Positions 1 through 11,989 are shown, counted from the stretch's first letter. The stretch is 64,000 nucleotides of DNA from Oxytricha trifallax (GCA_000711775.1 ARYC01000093.1:1-64000), one strand, 5' to 3'. The notes: generated by a model from the letters alone, not told the origin. A program made the numbers and translations.

Positions 1-1985
1 TTGCTCCTAATAATGTTTAATTATTTTAGGAGGTCCTCCAAATTAAGTTCAAACTTTATAGGAGTTAAATTTTTAAGGTTAAACTTATTTAGGAGCAGAT
101 TAAATTTAAAAATGTTTAATAATTTTACCTCCAAATTAAGTTCAAACTTGATTTGGAGGACTCCTAGAGAAACAAAACTTCATTAGGAGTATTTTAATTT
201 ACTATAATGTATAAAATTATCATAAAATATGTCAACATAGAGTCTTTTACGGCTAGCTTATTTTCTTACCTCTCAGCAAAGAATCTACCAGAGTGTCTTT
301 TACTCGACTACTATAGTTTATCAAGGTATATTTTATAATTATTATAATAAATATATCAGCAAACTAAAATGAGCGCTAACCTGTTAAGAAGAGCGGCATT
401 ACTTGGATCAAGCCAATAAAAGTTATCATTCCAGCAACAAAGAAAAGTTGAGACCAGACACGCTTGAAACTCAGTGGGAGCCTACTTATGACAACTTTGA
501 CCAGTCGTCTAGCTTTTTGAGATTCAAATATAAGTTAAGTAGGAGGTTATCAAAGAAGCTGTGCAAATTGAGGAGGAGGTTAAACAACCCGCCATAGAAA
601 ATTAATAAATACCAGCCAAAGTTGACTATTAATGCAAAGAATGCAATAAAGTTTTCACTTACGAGTCAACTTATAAGAGACACTTGAGAGATATACACAA
701 CGATATGCCAAGGTTATATCTCAAGCATTAAGAGAAAGATGGGAATTATGTCAGTGAGTTCTGTGAGAAGCCATATTCTCATACTAGAGACCTCAAAGTG
801 CACTTAAAGAAAAAGCACAATTAAAGTTTTGTCTTTATTAATGAACCTACAGGGAATAAATTCCTCTAAAAGAGAAGATCAAGAAACCCAGTGGAGTCTC
901 TTAGAGTTGAAGTCTAGAAGTAAGTTAAAATGAAGAAAGCAGTCAAGAACTTTCCAGTCTCTGAGATCAAAAAAATTATGGTTAAAATAGAGGCAATAAA
1001 GATTCCCATATTAAATATTATTGACTTAGATTCTTGCCTAGAAAGCTACCCACTCTTGAAGATAAAATAGAGAAGAGAGTCATTACTGATGGTTAATATG
1101 CTTACAAGATATATCCATTCAATTACTTCCTTGCTGATGACAAGTTCCAAATGGAATTTGCAAATGAGTATTATGCTCTTTAAAAGGCAAAGTAAAATAA
1201 GTGCAGGCATATCATCTAGCTTGATGCTATTTTACTTGGTAAAGATCATGTAGCCTTCAGGCTTCCATTACTTGAAATGACTTACAGAGAATTCTAATCT
1301 GACAATAGATGTCAGAGATAAACTAGCTAGATAGTATAGCAGATAGTTGAGGGGAATGAACAGCTTCACAAGCTAGGTTATGTTCATAGAGACTTAAAGG
1401 CAAAGAACATCATGATGAACTTTCAGCCTCTTAGAGTTTATATTATAGACTTCAACAGAGCTCAAAGAGTGCAAGCCTCTGCATAAGGAAATGTATACGG
1501 CACTCCTGGATATTTCCCAGAGAGAAAGGATTGGAGAAATGGAGACACTTAATGGGATATCTGGACTCTAGCAGTAATAATAATAGAGAGCGACATGCCA
1601 AGAAACGATTACTTTAGCTGCAGAGGTGAGAGAGACTCTAAGCAGAGAAACAAACAATATCTCGATAAAAATAAAATAAATGGAAGTCTCAGAGAACTTG
1701 CATACTCAACTATTATCAAGACAAGCTAAGAGAATTAACAAACAATAGAAACAATCAAATAACTTAGAAAGATAAAATTCAGAGAACTGCCACATGACTC
1801 TAAGCTTATGTTTGTGTGAAATATTTTAAAAACTCGCTTGCTATACTCACATAAAATACTAATATTTAAACATTAAACCCCTACATAAACCCTAATAAAA
1901 CCCTAATAAAGAATGCACTAATAGTCTACTTTTATCAATCAAAAACTCAATCAAACTACTGAAAGGGTTTGGGTTGATGATGCAC
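1..1985 (+). mobile_element. TBE transposon remnant (left part outside window)
   Basis: It carries a zinc-finger/kinase ORF homologous to the one in the complete TBE at 6748-10796, in opposite orientation. The region 1-190 holds the AGGAG/CTCCT-rich inverted motifs that also lie upstream of the kinase ORF in the complete element (8480-8660). After the ORF, 1855-1985 is rich in AAACCCTAAT-like motifs resembling a worn TBE terminal repeat; no clean C4A4 terminus is visible. It abuts the last recognisable eIF5B coding segment. The left end and transposase would lie before position 1. Confidence 0.75.
369..1819 (+). pseudogene. TBE 57-kDa-type C2H2 zinc-finger/kinase-like protein, frameshifted
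   Basis: The start ATG at 369 matches the start of the homologous ORF ending at 8310 (both begin M-x-A-N-x-L-R). About 30 codons in, the frame meets TGA and must shift by one base. Around 632-830 there are C2H2-like fingers (CKECNKVF followed by H-x4-H). After another shift near 1095 a protein-kinase-like domain follows: FRLPLLEM, then the catalytic-loop HRDLKAKN at about 1389, DFNRA where most kinases have DFG, and PGYFPE in the activation segment. The TGA at 1817-1819 ends the ORF at the same point as the homologue. TBE elements are known to encode such a protein; its role in transposition is not settled. The frameshifts suggest decay. Confidence 0.75.
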
Positions 1986-1989
1986 CCTT

Positions 1990-4918
1990 AACAATTTCAA
2001 GTAGACAGGGAAATACTGCTTTTGTTCCTTCATCAGTCTTTCTCTCATCTCTGCATTTCTTTACATATTCGGTGAACTGATCAAACAAGTGATAGATGAT
2101 GTTTGCTGTAAAGATCTTAATTTCATTCTCCTCAGCAAACTGTTAAGCCTCGGGAGTAATCTTAACATCGAATGCCAGGACAGTGGCGAATTCTCTTTCC
2201 TTAAACTCTCCAGCAATTGATTTCATAGCTTTCAAGATATCCTTTTTGTGAACTGGACCAATATTGATTGCAGTAACTGGGATCTTCATAGTCTTTAAGA
2301 ATTCTAATAGAGCTTCTAGAGATCCAAGAGTACTGGCTTGTACACACACTCCTGATGCTGTTTTATCAACATATTTGTCCATGATATCAACAAGATCGTC
2401 TTGAATTTATGCCTTATAAGTTTCAATTTCCTCCTCATTAGTTGCTCTGAAAAGCTCAGAACCAGCAATAGCATTTTCTAGACCATTTGCTGAGATTTTA
2501 ATACCCATGGATCCTTGAATGCTCTGATGATGAATATAGTCTCCCTTGACTCTCATTTCTCTCATAGGTTGAGGAGTCAGCAAGGCTCTAATGTTGCTTA
2601 CTATAGGCCCATTGAAACCAGACAACACAATTGTATCACCGACATTAAGAATACCATTAACTAGAATAACATCAATAGTTGTACCCAGACCTTCAATGAC
2701 TTTTACTTCTAATACTGAGCACTCAAAACAAGATAATTCTATATAATTCTATGTTAAAATTATCTTATAGTATATATTTCAACATATAAATTGAAATAAT
2801 ATTTAAGACGCTAAATTTAATCTTATAGAAAATAAATTTTCACAAAATTTGTTATATTTTATGATAAAATTGTATTTCAGCTTAAACTGTATTTAGCTAT
2901 CTATCTTTGGCTATTTTTGATTTTATTAATCATTTTTTTCTCTAAAATTATTCATGCCTATAAAATTAATTAACTATTTATCACAATTTTTAATTGGGGT
3001 TTGATTCAAATTCATCCTTTTCTCTAAGATTCTCTCTGTACATAGTTTAACACAATTAGGAGATATAGATCATTAAATCTGAATGAATAGTTATTTATAT
3101 AATATGAGCAAAAAATTTTTTAAATCTGGTAAACCTTCTCCAGTAATTGCACTAGTTGGTACCATACTGATGTATTCAGTAGGATCGGGGTTCTCCCAAT
3201 AAAGAGCAGAGTTAAGTCCTTGTTCTGAAAATTCAAGAATTGTCTTTTGCAATCTTTCCTTGAACTCAGCTTGACAATGGGCTGCTTGGCTCTCAATAGA
3301 ATCTCTAGTATTTCTATAGGGCTCAGATTTCCATTCATATATACGATCAATTTTGTTAAGGGCTACAATGAAAGGTGTTTTTTTATTAAGAAGAAGTTGA
3401 AGTGATTCGAGGGTTTACTTTTCCAATCCATGCATGATATCAACAACCAAGATTGCAATATCGCAAAGATTTGAACCTCTAGATCTTAAATTTGTGAAAG
3501 ACTCATGCCCTGGAGTATCAATGATTTAGAATCCTGGAATTTGTAATTCAAGATCTATTCTTCCTTTGATTCTTTGTTGATGCTCTCTAAGAGCAATTTC
3601 TGGGAAATAGGTTGCTCCAATTTGTTGTGTAATACCTCCAGCTTCACCAGCTTGAACATTAGTGCGACGAAGTTTATCAAGAATTAAGGTTTTGCCTGTA
3701 TCGACGTGACCAAGAATACAGATAATTGGGCATCTAAGTTTTTATTGCATTTCCTTCTTTCTCTTCAATCTATCCATTTTGGCTTAATCTCTTTCTTCTC
3801 TCTTAGCTCTTATTTCAGCTAGTCTTTAATTAAGAATAAATTATAATCCAAACTAATCTCTTATCTCTTTTGTCAGTGCTTTCAGCTGCTCTATCAAACA
3901 TATCTCCTCCTTTAGTTTCCTCAGCAACTACTTGTTTCTTTGCCTTAGCTTGAGCTTGAATAGTTTTTTACAGCTTCTCTTATTGAGCTTCTTGTTGTAA
4001 TTTATCTTCTTCCTCATCTTCTCTGATTGCTTTGCCTCCTTGAAGGGATGATTACTTAGCACTTTTCTGTTAAATTTTGTTAGTCATATCATCAATATCA
4101 GCGTTCTCCCAATCATCAATCACATATTTATAAAAGAGGAAAAATAATTAGACATCTTCCTCTTCTTCTTGATCATTTGTTGCTGTGTTGATTTAGACAG
4201 ATTCTTTGGCTTCTTCATGGTTTACTGATGCCTTTCCATTTACTCCAACACTGGAGGAAATTGTAGTATTAGCAGTAGTGTCTAGTGTGGTATCATTAAT
4301 GTTAGTTTATGCATCAGTTGGTAAGTCCTTTTTCTTGTCCTTCTTCTTTTTATTTCTGACAAGAGTACTGTGCTTTTTGCCAGTCTCTGGTTCTTCATCC
4401 TCGATAGGGTCTTCAGGCTTAACCATTCCTGCAGCTATCAAAGCATTTCTTCTTCTTTCAGCATCTTCCTTCTGCTGCTTTTGTGCTTTGGTGAGATATT
4501 TGCCTTGTCTCTTTAATTCCTCAATTTTGTCTCTCTTTTCTTTCCTTCTGCGCTCCTCCTGTTCTTTGCGAATATTCTCCTCCTCTAATCTGATTTTCTC
4601 AGCAGCTTCTTCTTCCAATCTGATGCGTTCATCCTCCTCTCTTTGGATTCTCTCAAGCTCTTCCTTCTCCTTGATTCTTTGTTAAGCCAAAGCAGCAATG
4701 GCTGATCTGCCACCAGCTGCTCCCTTCTTTCCCTTTTTGGCTTTTGCTCCACCAGCTTTTTCTTCCTTTTCTTCTTCAGCACCATTTTCTTCGGCTGGAA
4801 CATCCTTAACATCCTTAGCCTTTGCCTTGGCTTTCTTCTTTTGTGCTTTTGATAGAGCTTGCTTTCCATCAGCTCCAACATCAGCAGTAATGTCTACTGG
4901 CTCTTGTTCTGAACTCAT
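1990..4918 (-). CDS. eIF5B: Translation initiation factor eIF5B, germline copy in five MDSs, C-terminus missing
   Basis: eIF5B is the ribosome-dependent GTPase that joins the 60S subunit to the initiation complex. The ATG is at 4918 (minus). MDSs in reading order: 4918-4152, 4125-3857, 3825-3120, 3081-3006, 2727 to about 1990. The first part is a Lys/Glu-rich, low-complexity N-tail typical of eIF5B. The G domain follows with P-loop GHVDTGKT, switch region [20 protein letters not shown] and NKID; then domain II ([18 protein letters not shown]) and the start of domain III ([16 protein letters not shown]). The gene stops matching just after [10 protein letters not shown]; roughly the last 150 residues of the family (domain IV) are absent. 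They probably lie left of the window, with the TBE at 1-1985 in between. All four junctions can be closed in frame at direct repeats. Confidence 0.9.
2728..3010 (-). other. IES in eIF5B (283 bp)
   Basis: Pointer TTTGA at 3006-3010 and 2723-2727; joins EKDEF to ECSVLEVKV, the start of domain II. Confidence 0.8.
3082..3128 (-). other. IES in eIF5B (47 bp)
   Basis: Pointer CAGATTTAA (9 bp) at 3120-3128 and 3073-3081; joins GEGLPDL to the short MDS 3006-3081. Confidence 0.85.
3826..3859 (-). other. IES in eIF5B (34 bp)
   Basis: Pointer AGA at 3857-3859 and 3823-3825; removal restores the frame into [10 protein letters not shown]. Confidence 0.7.
4126..4155 (-). other. IES in eIF5B (30 bp, in frame)
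   Basis: Pointer ATGT (minus strand) at 4152-4155 and 4122-4125. It contains no stop, but removal restores the uninterrupted acidic run [14 protein letters not shown]. Confidence 0.6.
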
Positions 4919-6558
4919 ATTTAATATTGCAAATTAACAATAATTTGAGATATAATCATAGTTTTAGAGTTATATATTTTTATGCAATAGAATTTGATAA
5001 ATAATGTAGTATAATTCAATAATATTTCTATATATTTACATAATCGCCAATTATCAAGATTTATAAATCAATATTAATATTAAAAATATTAAATTATAAT
5101 TAATATTTGATATAATGTTTCTTGAGCATTTTACTATTCAAATATATTAGTAATTTTAATTAATTTAAATTTCCAATTCAAATATAAATTAAAATTTTTT
5201 ATTTTAAATAATTTTGAATTTTTCAAAACGTTTTTCGATCATTTAATAAGAATTTTCTCGAGTAAAATAATTCGTTATTCATATAATTAATGTATAATTT
5301 CTAGAATGTGAATAAATGAAATTAATTGCATTTATCTTTTCGAGAATTATATTGATGGTTCAAAATTTAGATTTTACTTTAATTTGATCAAATAAGTGAC
5401 GATTTTCTAAATTAATTAATTTAAAGTACTCCTCTTATAATGAATCATAATTCAACAAACATAATTTATAATATAAAACTTATTACAATAATGACCTTAA
5501 TTAATCTCGTAGGTGTTTTTCATAAGAGGCATTTTAAAAAAAGTCATAAATAAATGTAAATTACCAAAATGTTTGCTATGCAGTCGTTAAGAATTAAAGG
5601 ATTACATTTCAATTTTTATTTAGGAAATATATGCTAAAATTATGATAGATAATATTTTTTATTTTACGATAGATCGTTATTTGATAAGTGCAGGTCAACG
5701 GGTATTAAATAGTAAATATTAAAGACAAAATAATTGCAAAATAATGCTAATCGATTAAGATGTTGTACATTTATACAATTCAATTTAAAGTTTACAAATC
5801 AATTTATTAGTTAAGATTGATTGATCAAGTGAACTGAGCAGCGATGTTGTCTTTTAATTAATCGTTCTCATTCTAATTTTATTATTACTATTATTACACG
5901 AATACATTCATTATATTTATTTAATTCAAGAAAGTCCTATATAAAATACATTCATAATTTTGATTTATTTTATTTAGAAAGGAAAAAAAATAAGTTGTAT
6001 CCTGAATATTATAATTCAATTAAAATGTCTATTTAATTTTTTAAAATAGATAAGGTGTTAATTTGATCTTAGAATTAATTTACTTAAATATATTATTTGC
6101 ATTTCGTCAATAATGGCAATTAAATAATGATATAAATAATGGGGGTTGATGTCTCTTAACAAGAAGTTTGAGTGAGTAGGCCTTTGGAAGCCAGTTAGGA
6201 TCTGCTATCTTGAAGGACTGCCATTCTTATTTATTGGGTTATTATTATAGATATTCTGCAGGAGCATTTAAGCAATGCTAGAAATATTATCGAGTTATAA
6301 GTTACCTAAACCTAAAGCTAATGCCTACTGCTGTGCCAATCACAAAACATATATTATTTATTGTTTTTTAATTTTATTTTTCTTTTAAGAGAATTTTTAG
6401 TTCTCAAATTTCTATAAGGCTTGTATGTAAAACATTCTATATGATTGAAAAAATATTTCTATACTTTAAGTTAATTTTAAATTTTCTTATAATTAATTGG
6501 AATTTTCTCCATAATTATTTCAGAATTTATAGTTATTTTTAAAAATGAAAGTAATTTT
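4919..6558. other. AT-rich intergenic DNA
   Basis: Upstream of eIF5B. Very AT-rich with no conserved coding signal except the GC-richer patch at about 6125-6345, listed separately. Confidence 0.6.
6125..6345 (-). CDS. Possible coding fragment (MDS) of an unrecognised gene
   Basis: A patch clearly GC-richer than its surroundings. On the minus strand one frame stays open for about 70 codons with TAA/TAG read as Gln and has a protein-like composition (WQSFKIADPNWLPKAYSLK). No family recognised, no start or stop assignable. It may be a stray MDS of a scrambled gene or chance. Confidence 0.3.
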
Positions 6559-6747
6559 GTAGGAATACATTTGAATTTGGAAAATTAATTAAAAATAAAT
6601 AAATATTAAATCAAAATCTTGGCAGTTAAAATTGTCCAATTTAAACAATCTTGGGCTCATTCGATAGAGAATTCAAAATTAGCTGGACTTTTGTAATTGG
6701 CTGTACTATTTTATCGCATTCCTTGAGTGAGATAACTCGACTTTAAT

Positions 6748-6825
6748 CAAAACCCCAAAACCCCTTAATGAGGTTTATAAGTGCTTTGATTTGTAGGGAA
6801 TTTGTTAGGGGTTGGGGTTATTAAT
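6748..6825 (+). repeat. TBE left terminal inverted repeat (78 bp)
   Basis: Matches the reverse complement of 10719-10796; begins with two C4A4-like units. Confidence 0.95.
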
Positions 6826-6870
6826 ATGTTTTATTGTGAAATTTATAGTAAATGTATTTAATTTAATCAC

Positions 6871-8310
6871 TCAAAATGCACTTTTGGATCATGTGGGAGT
6901 GGTCTGAAGTTTATCTTACTTAACAACAACTCTATCTACTCTATTGATATGTCTGATCTTGAGTTTGGTTTTATTATTATTGACTCTGCCATTTGCTTCA
7001 TTGATTGAGACACTCTTGTTTTTTCAATAAATTGCTTTATTCTTTGCTTTGCATCCTTCTCGCACTTTGTAGAGTAGTAATCGTTGCGTGGCATATCGCA
7101 CTCTATTATTATAGCTGATAAAGCCCATAAATCCCACTGTAAGTCTCCATCTCTCCAGTCTTCTCTTTCTGGATAATAACCTGGAGTTCCCATTACACTT
7201 CCAAGTCTTGATACTTCCACTCTTAAGGCTCTGTTGAAATCAATAATTGTTACTGTTACTGGTGAAAAAGTCAACATTATATTCTCAGGCTTGAGATCTC
7301 TGTGAACAAAGCCTAAATTATGAAGCTCTTTGATACCTTGTATAGCTTAGGTTGATATTAATGCAAGCTTCTATGATTTCTTTGATCAGTTATGAAATCT
7401 CTGAGTGTCATCTCAAAGATTGGTAGTCTGAAAGCCACATGATCTTTGGCTAGGAGAACAGCATCTAGCTTTATTAAGTATTTGCATTCTTTAAACTTGG
7501 CCTGAGTGAGTACTTAATTCTCATTAGTAAACTCCATTTAATATTTATCATCACTAAGGAGATAGTTGAAAGGATATACCTTGTAAGCATACGATGATCC
7601 TTAATAACTTACTTGTCATAGGAGTCCTCCAAAATTAGGTAGCTTTAGAGAAAAGTATCTAAATCAATCTATGCTAGTACTAGAATTTTCTTGTATTATA
7701 TTTTAATCATGATTTTAGTGACCTCTGATGCTAAGAGGTTGCGTGCAATCCTCACATACTCTGATTCGCTTGCCTTGTTAAAGCTCAGCAGCTTAAAGAG
7801 GTTCCCTTGCTTTTCTTTTGTTGAGCAACTTCAGTTGAGTGTCTTAATCTTCAACTTCTATCTCTTTTTGTGGGCTTTTAAAAGATGCTTCTTTAAATCT
7901 CTTGTATGAGAGTACTGCTTATGGCACTCAAAGCGATCATACTTTCCATCAACTTTGTCATGCTTTAAGTAAACAGTAGGCTTAGCTTCCTTATGGACTT
8001 CATATGTCTGTACCAGCTTGATTTATGAGCAAAATCTCTCTCACATAGCTCACAAAAATAGACTTCAGCTTCTTCAGTTTGTATAGGAATTTCATTAATA
8101 CCTTTCCTCCTCTCTGTCTCCCACACACTTGTTTGCCATTTATTTTCTATTATTAATATCTATTTTAATAACAGAGACCTCAAGTGTTAGCTCTGGTAGT
8201 TCCTTATGAGAGTTCATCTCACAGCTATCACACTTTTTATTGACGCCAAAGGTAAGTCTCAACTAGTTTGATGGAAGTGCTGTTGTTTTTCTTAAAATGT
8301 TAGCGTTCAT
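6871..8310 (-). pseudogene. TBE zinc-finger/kinase-like protein, frameshifted
   Basis: ATG at 8310; the kinase frame ends at the TGA at 6873-6871. Span 1,440 bp, close to the 57 kDa reported for this TBE protein. Two zinc-finger-like stretches are readable (FCELCERDFAHKSSWYRH; then CHKQYSHTRDLKKH), each in a different frame. The kinase-like domain follows, with FRLPIFEMTLRDF, DFNRALRVEVSRL in place of a DFG loop, and PGYYPEREDWRDGD. It ends PLPHDPKVHFE, parallel to the ending of the copy at 369-1819. At least two single-base shifts mean this copy is probably not functional. Confidence 0.8.
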
Positions 8311-8479
8311 ATTTAAATTTGAATTTAAAATTATAAAACTGCCTCTATAACTGAGAGCTTATATGAGAGCTTTGCAAGCCTACAAATTTCAAGGGAAATT
8401 CTTAGAGTATAAGATAAGAAATATGAGTGTTTAGAGACAACCCAGCTCAAAATATAGTTGAGGAAGTAACCATTTTAAC

Positions 8480-8660
8480 TTTCAATTATAAGTTGATTAT
8501 AGCACGTACCGATTTAGGTGGTGCACCTAATTAAGTACGTACTGCTTTAGGAGGTATTTTGTGATTTTATGATTAAAATTAGGGTGCTCCTAATTAAGTA
8601 CTAGCTTTAATTAATGCTCCTAATAAGGTTCTAGCATTTTAGGAGCTGCTCCTAATAAAA
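8480..8660. repeat. TBE internal inverted/direct motif cluster
   Basis: Repeated GTACGTAC and AGGAG/CTCCTAATTAAGTA motifs between the kinase and 22-kDa ORFs. Related clusters occur at 1-190 and, as TACTAAATTAG-type repeats, at 57750-57960 in the internally deleted TBE, so this looks like a conserved non-coding feature of TBEs. Confidence 0.55.
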
Positions 8661-8876
8661 TACGTACCAATTTAAATTTAAAAATATGGAATTATAACAG
8701 TAGAAATTGATATCAATCTCTCAAGTTTGAAACCAGTTCTCAAAACCTCGTCCATATCCTTCTTAGAGGTTGACCTCCTATAGGATGCCCATATTTAAAT
8801 AGTAAGTTTTACAGAGGTATATAATTGAAATCAATAAACTTAAATTTTAAAATAATTTCTTAGATCTGTAAACAAG

Positions 8877-9665
8877 ATGGAGTCAATGAATGCATTGAAT
8901 GAATGATGTAATGAAAAGAGTGCAAGCACAAGAATTGATTCAAAGATTTAGAAGCAAGGAGGATTTGCACCGCTACTTGGTGCAGTAAGTAATGAACTCA
9001 TAATAACTAATCTTGATTATGTAGTTGGTTTGTTCCTCCCAACGATGGAAGGTACTAAAATTTCATTTTTAAGAGCCATATTCTGCGAAGAGAAGAAAGC
9101 ATTAAAAACTTAAGATGTAAAGTTTGCAGAGATTCCAAACTATCCTGAAATCTCCGTGACTAATTTATATGATGATGCAATGAATGACCCAGAGGTTTCG
9201 CTATACCTGAAAGACGTTGTCAAATAAACTACCTGAAAGAAACTATTTCTTTGGCATACTTGCAACAATTAAAGGTGATTACCTGAAAGAAATTATTCAA
9301 GAATCTCATAAGAAAAGGTACAGCATCTCTTCAGAAGATAAAGACAAACAGGGATCAAGATAAGTGAGAGCTGGCTATCAGAGCTGCAAAAGCACCATTA
9401 TATTTCAAGTAAGATTTATAGCTTAACTCTTTAGAAAAACCTGGTACTGCCATCTTCTTGATGAAGGAATAGAGCAAGCTTCACAGAGAGCGAAAGTCAA
9501 GACAAAGTATGAAGTTAGCAAGAGACTTTACTAAAATATTTAGCCTCCAGAGTAAATGAACATAGATGCTGGAGCTGGCAGCAAGAGAAGAAACTTAGGA
9601 GGAGGAAGCAAGAAGAAGAAGAAAAGAAAGAGAAGCCAGCTCCCTCTAAAGAATTCTAAATGTGA
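8877..9665 (+). pseudogene. TBE 22-kDa-type ORF, interrupted
   Basis: The ATG at 8877 opens a frame that meets TGA after nine codons and then continues open to about 9228, where the frame is lost. Other frames carry on to a Lys/Glu-rich tail ending PAPSKEF at the TGA 9663-9665. Position and orientation, convergent with the transposase, match the third TBE gene, whose function is unknown. The early TGA and the shift near 9230 suggest decay. Confidence 0.6.
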
Positions 9666-9667
9666 CT

Positions 9668-10735
9668 TATATATTCATTAACTTAACTACAAACTTATTT
9701 ATAAACATTCACTCTCCCTTCTTTAGCACACTTTTATGCCAACTAATTATCAACTCTCTTAGCTGAACTTTTTATAAAATCCACTGTATCAATAGGTAGG
9801 TAATGCATCAGGTGGTATAGCAGCAGATTCTTATAATGACCTTTTAATATACCCCAGTAGAACTCAATTCCATTAAACTATGGACTGTAAGGTACGTTGA
9901 ACACTGGCGCTTCCTTGTATCATTTTTCTTATGAACTGAAAGATTATCAACAAACAGTATAATCTCTTATTCAAGGTACTTCTCTCTCAGATGCTCTAAG
10001 AACTTAATATACTGCTCTATCTTAATAGAGCGAGGATGAATAACATAAGTTTCTAAACCAACATCCTCGCTAATACCTCCAAGAATTGCCATTGTTTATA
10101 CCTTGACTTCCCAGTCATATACTTCTATATTACTATGCCTCTTATACCAAGACTTCTAGATGAAAGTGTTGAAGGTAAACACAGCCTCGTCACCATGAAT
10201 AAACTTAATATTATTCTATTAGACTCTCTACATTTAATTATAAAAATAATTTAAGTTGTTGTTGTAAAATGGCAGAGTGAAATCAATTACTCTCTTGACA
10301 CGATTTACACCTTTATAAGAGATACCGTTTCGTTAATAAATGTTAGCAACAGATTATGCAGAGATCTTCAACTCAGGGAACTGGCGGTGAAACATAATAG
10401 CTCGTTAGTCGAGAGAGAAGTGAGCCCAATACTTCAAAGATTTTTCATTAATAAGATAGTCAATATGCTTCTAAAGAAACTTTGACTACCTCTTAGGCTA
10501 AGAATTCAGCTATTATTGCTTTAATTACACAGCTTTCAAGCAGTGAGAGCGAACAGTTGATAGACTACGCTTTAAGAGCAGTGCAATAGACTAATAGTTC
10601 AGTGCTGGTTTGACTTATTCACTATACATATCACATCCATAACGCAATTTAAACACTAAATCTATATACTCTTCATCATAAATAGACACCAAAAGCTTGC
10701 AATTTAAGTCTCCATTTAATTAATAACCCCAACCC
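9668..10735 (-). pseudogene. TBE 42-kDa-type DDE transposase (Tc1/IS630 superfamily), one frameshift
   Basis: Minus-strand frame from close to the right TIR. The N-terminal half has a helix-turn-helix-like stretch. The catalytic triad can be followed: Asp in IKFIHGDEAVFTFN (about 10190), Asp in EIILFVDNLSVHKK (about 9960) and Glu in PYSPQFNGIEFYWGILKGH (about 9860). The last motif lies in another frame, so one base must be gained or lost near 9930. The exact start and stop are not clear; the frame remains open into the convergent 22-kDa ORF. A second, more damaged copy is at 56345-58430. Confidence 0.85.
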
Positions 10736-10796
10736 CTAACAAATTCCCTACAAATCAAAGCACTTATAAACCTCATTAAGGGGTTTTGGGGTTTTG
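10719..10796 (-). repeat. TBE right terminal inverted repeat (78 bp)
   Basis: Reverse complement of 6748-6825; followed by the AAT target duplication. Confidence 0.95.
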
Positions 10797-11020
10797 AATG
10801 TGAAGATATAATTTAATGAATTTAGAGGTGTTTAATTAAAGTGAAGTTATCTCGCTCAAGGAATGCGATAAAATAGTACCGCCAATAACAAAGTCCAGCT
10901 AATTTTGAATTACCTATCGAATAAGCCCTAGATCGTTTATTGGCCAACTTTAACTGCCAATAATTTAATTGATTTTTAATTTAATTATTATTAATTTTCC
11001 AAATTCAAATGTATTCCTAC

Positions 11021-11512
11021 AATTATTAAAAATTATAGCATTAAATTTTATAGTTAAAGAATAACTAGAGTAAGTTTGTCGAAATTATTTAATATGATAA
11101 GACTATAAATGAAATATTTAAATTATTATGATAATCAGAAAAATCCATATGTGTTATTATTTTAAACTATTGAGGTTTAACATGAGTATACTATAAAATC
11201 AAGGAGATTAATTATTTTTCACTTAAAATGAGATAATTTTCGTTTAAATGAGAATAAAATACAAATAATCAAGGATTGCTTTGAAATAGTAACTAAATAT
11301 ATTAATATCAATAAAGATTTTAAAACTTAACAAGCATTAATCATTCGATAGAATATTAACTATTAATTAAAAATATAATTTAAATTATATTTAACAACAA
11401 ATAAAATTTATAAATTGTAAAAATACTATTTAAAGATTTATAAAGAAAAAAATTATTATAATAAATATACGTCAATAATTGTATTTAAACCAAAATTAAA
11501 TTTTATATATTT
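11021..11512. other. AT-rich spacer
   Basis: Separates the two foldback elements. No coding or structural signal seen. Confidence 0.6.
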
Positions 11513-11943
11513 GTAGGAATACATTTGAATTTGGAAAATGAATTAAAAATAAATAAATATTAAATCAAAATCGTGGCAGTTAAAGTTTCCATTTAAACGA
11601 TCTTGGCCTCATTCGATAGAGAAATTAAAATTAGCTGGACTTACTATTGGCTGTACTATTTTATCGCCCATTCCTTACGTGAGCATAACTCCGACTTTAA
11701 TGATGAGATATAATCTTAATGCAAACTTTAAGAGATCGACCCTTAACTTAAGTTCAGCTTATACTCGCTCAGCGGCCATGCAGCATAAAATAATAAAGCC
11801 CAATAGTAAAGTTCAGCTAAATTATTAATATCTCTCATCGAATGAGCCCAAGATCTTTTAAATTGGTCAACTTTAACTGCCACGATTTTGATTTAATATT
11901 TATTTATTTTTAATTCATTTTCCAAATCCAAATGTACTCCTAC
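11513..11943. mobile_element. Foldback element, copy B (431 bp, uninterrupted)
   Basis: Starts GTAGGAATACATTTGAATTT and ends AAATGTACTCCTAC, with arms of about 190 bp that mirror each other (TTGGCAGTTAAA / TTTAACTGCCA blocks). Same family as 6559-11020, with the same internal motifs but in the simple form. It carries no gene, and is too small to be autonomous. Confidence 0.85.
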
Positions 11944-11989
11944 AAAATTATTTTCGTATGTGATATACAGTTTTAAATAACTGTTTATA

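Larger units (their letters stand above)
6748..10796. mobile_element. Complete TBE (telomere-bearing element) transposon, 4,049 bp
   Basis: Both ends carry a near-perfect 78-bp inverted repeat (6748-6825 and 10719-10796) starting CAAAACCCCAAAACCCC, the C4A4 telomere-like tip of TBEs. The flanking AAT at 6745-6747 and 10797-10799 is the 3-bp ANT target duplication of this family. Inside are the three expected ORFs: a zinc-finger/kinase gene (minus), a 22-kDa-type gene (plus) and a DDE transposase (minus). All three show frame damage as read here. TBEs are removed from the somatic genome, and TBE transposases have been linked in Oxytricha to genome rearrangement itself. Confidence 0.95.
6559..11020. 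mobile_element. Foldback (long inverted repeat) element, copy A, split by a TBE
   Basis: The left arm (6559 to about 6747) begins GTAGGAATACATTTGAATTT. The right arm (about 10840-11020) is its diverged reverse complement ending AAATGTATTCCTAC. Both arms share the internal blocks TTAGCTGGACTT, TACTATTTTATCGC and TTGGCAGTTAAA. The arms are interrupted by the complete TBE, so this element was there first. Copy B at 11513-11943 shows the uninterrupted structure. No ORF belongs to it, so it is probably a non-autonomous MITE-like element. Confidence 0.8.

Noticed and set aside
4206-4685. Plus-strand hydrophobic ORF over eIF5B
   Set aside because: It is the complement of the Lys/Glu-rich N-tail of eIF5B; the low-complexity composition creates the shadow.
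6748-6764. C4A4 repeats suggesting a real telomere or macronuclear chromosome end
   Set aside because: The repeat is part of a 78-bp inverted repeat with a target duplication, so it is a TBE tip. The same holds for 10780-10796, 57053 and 58276.
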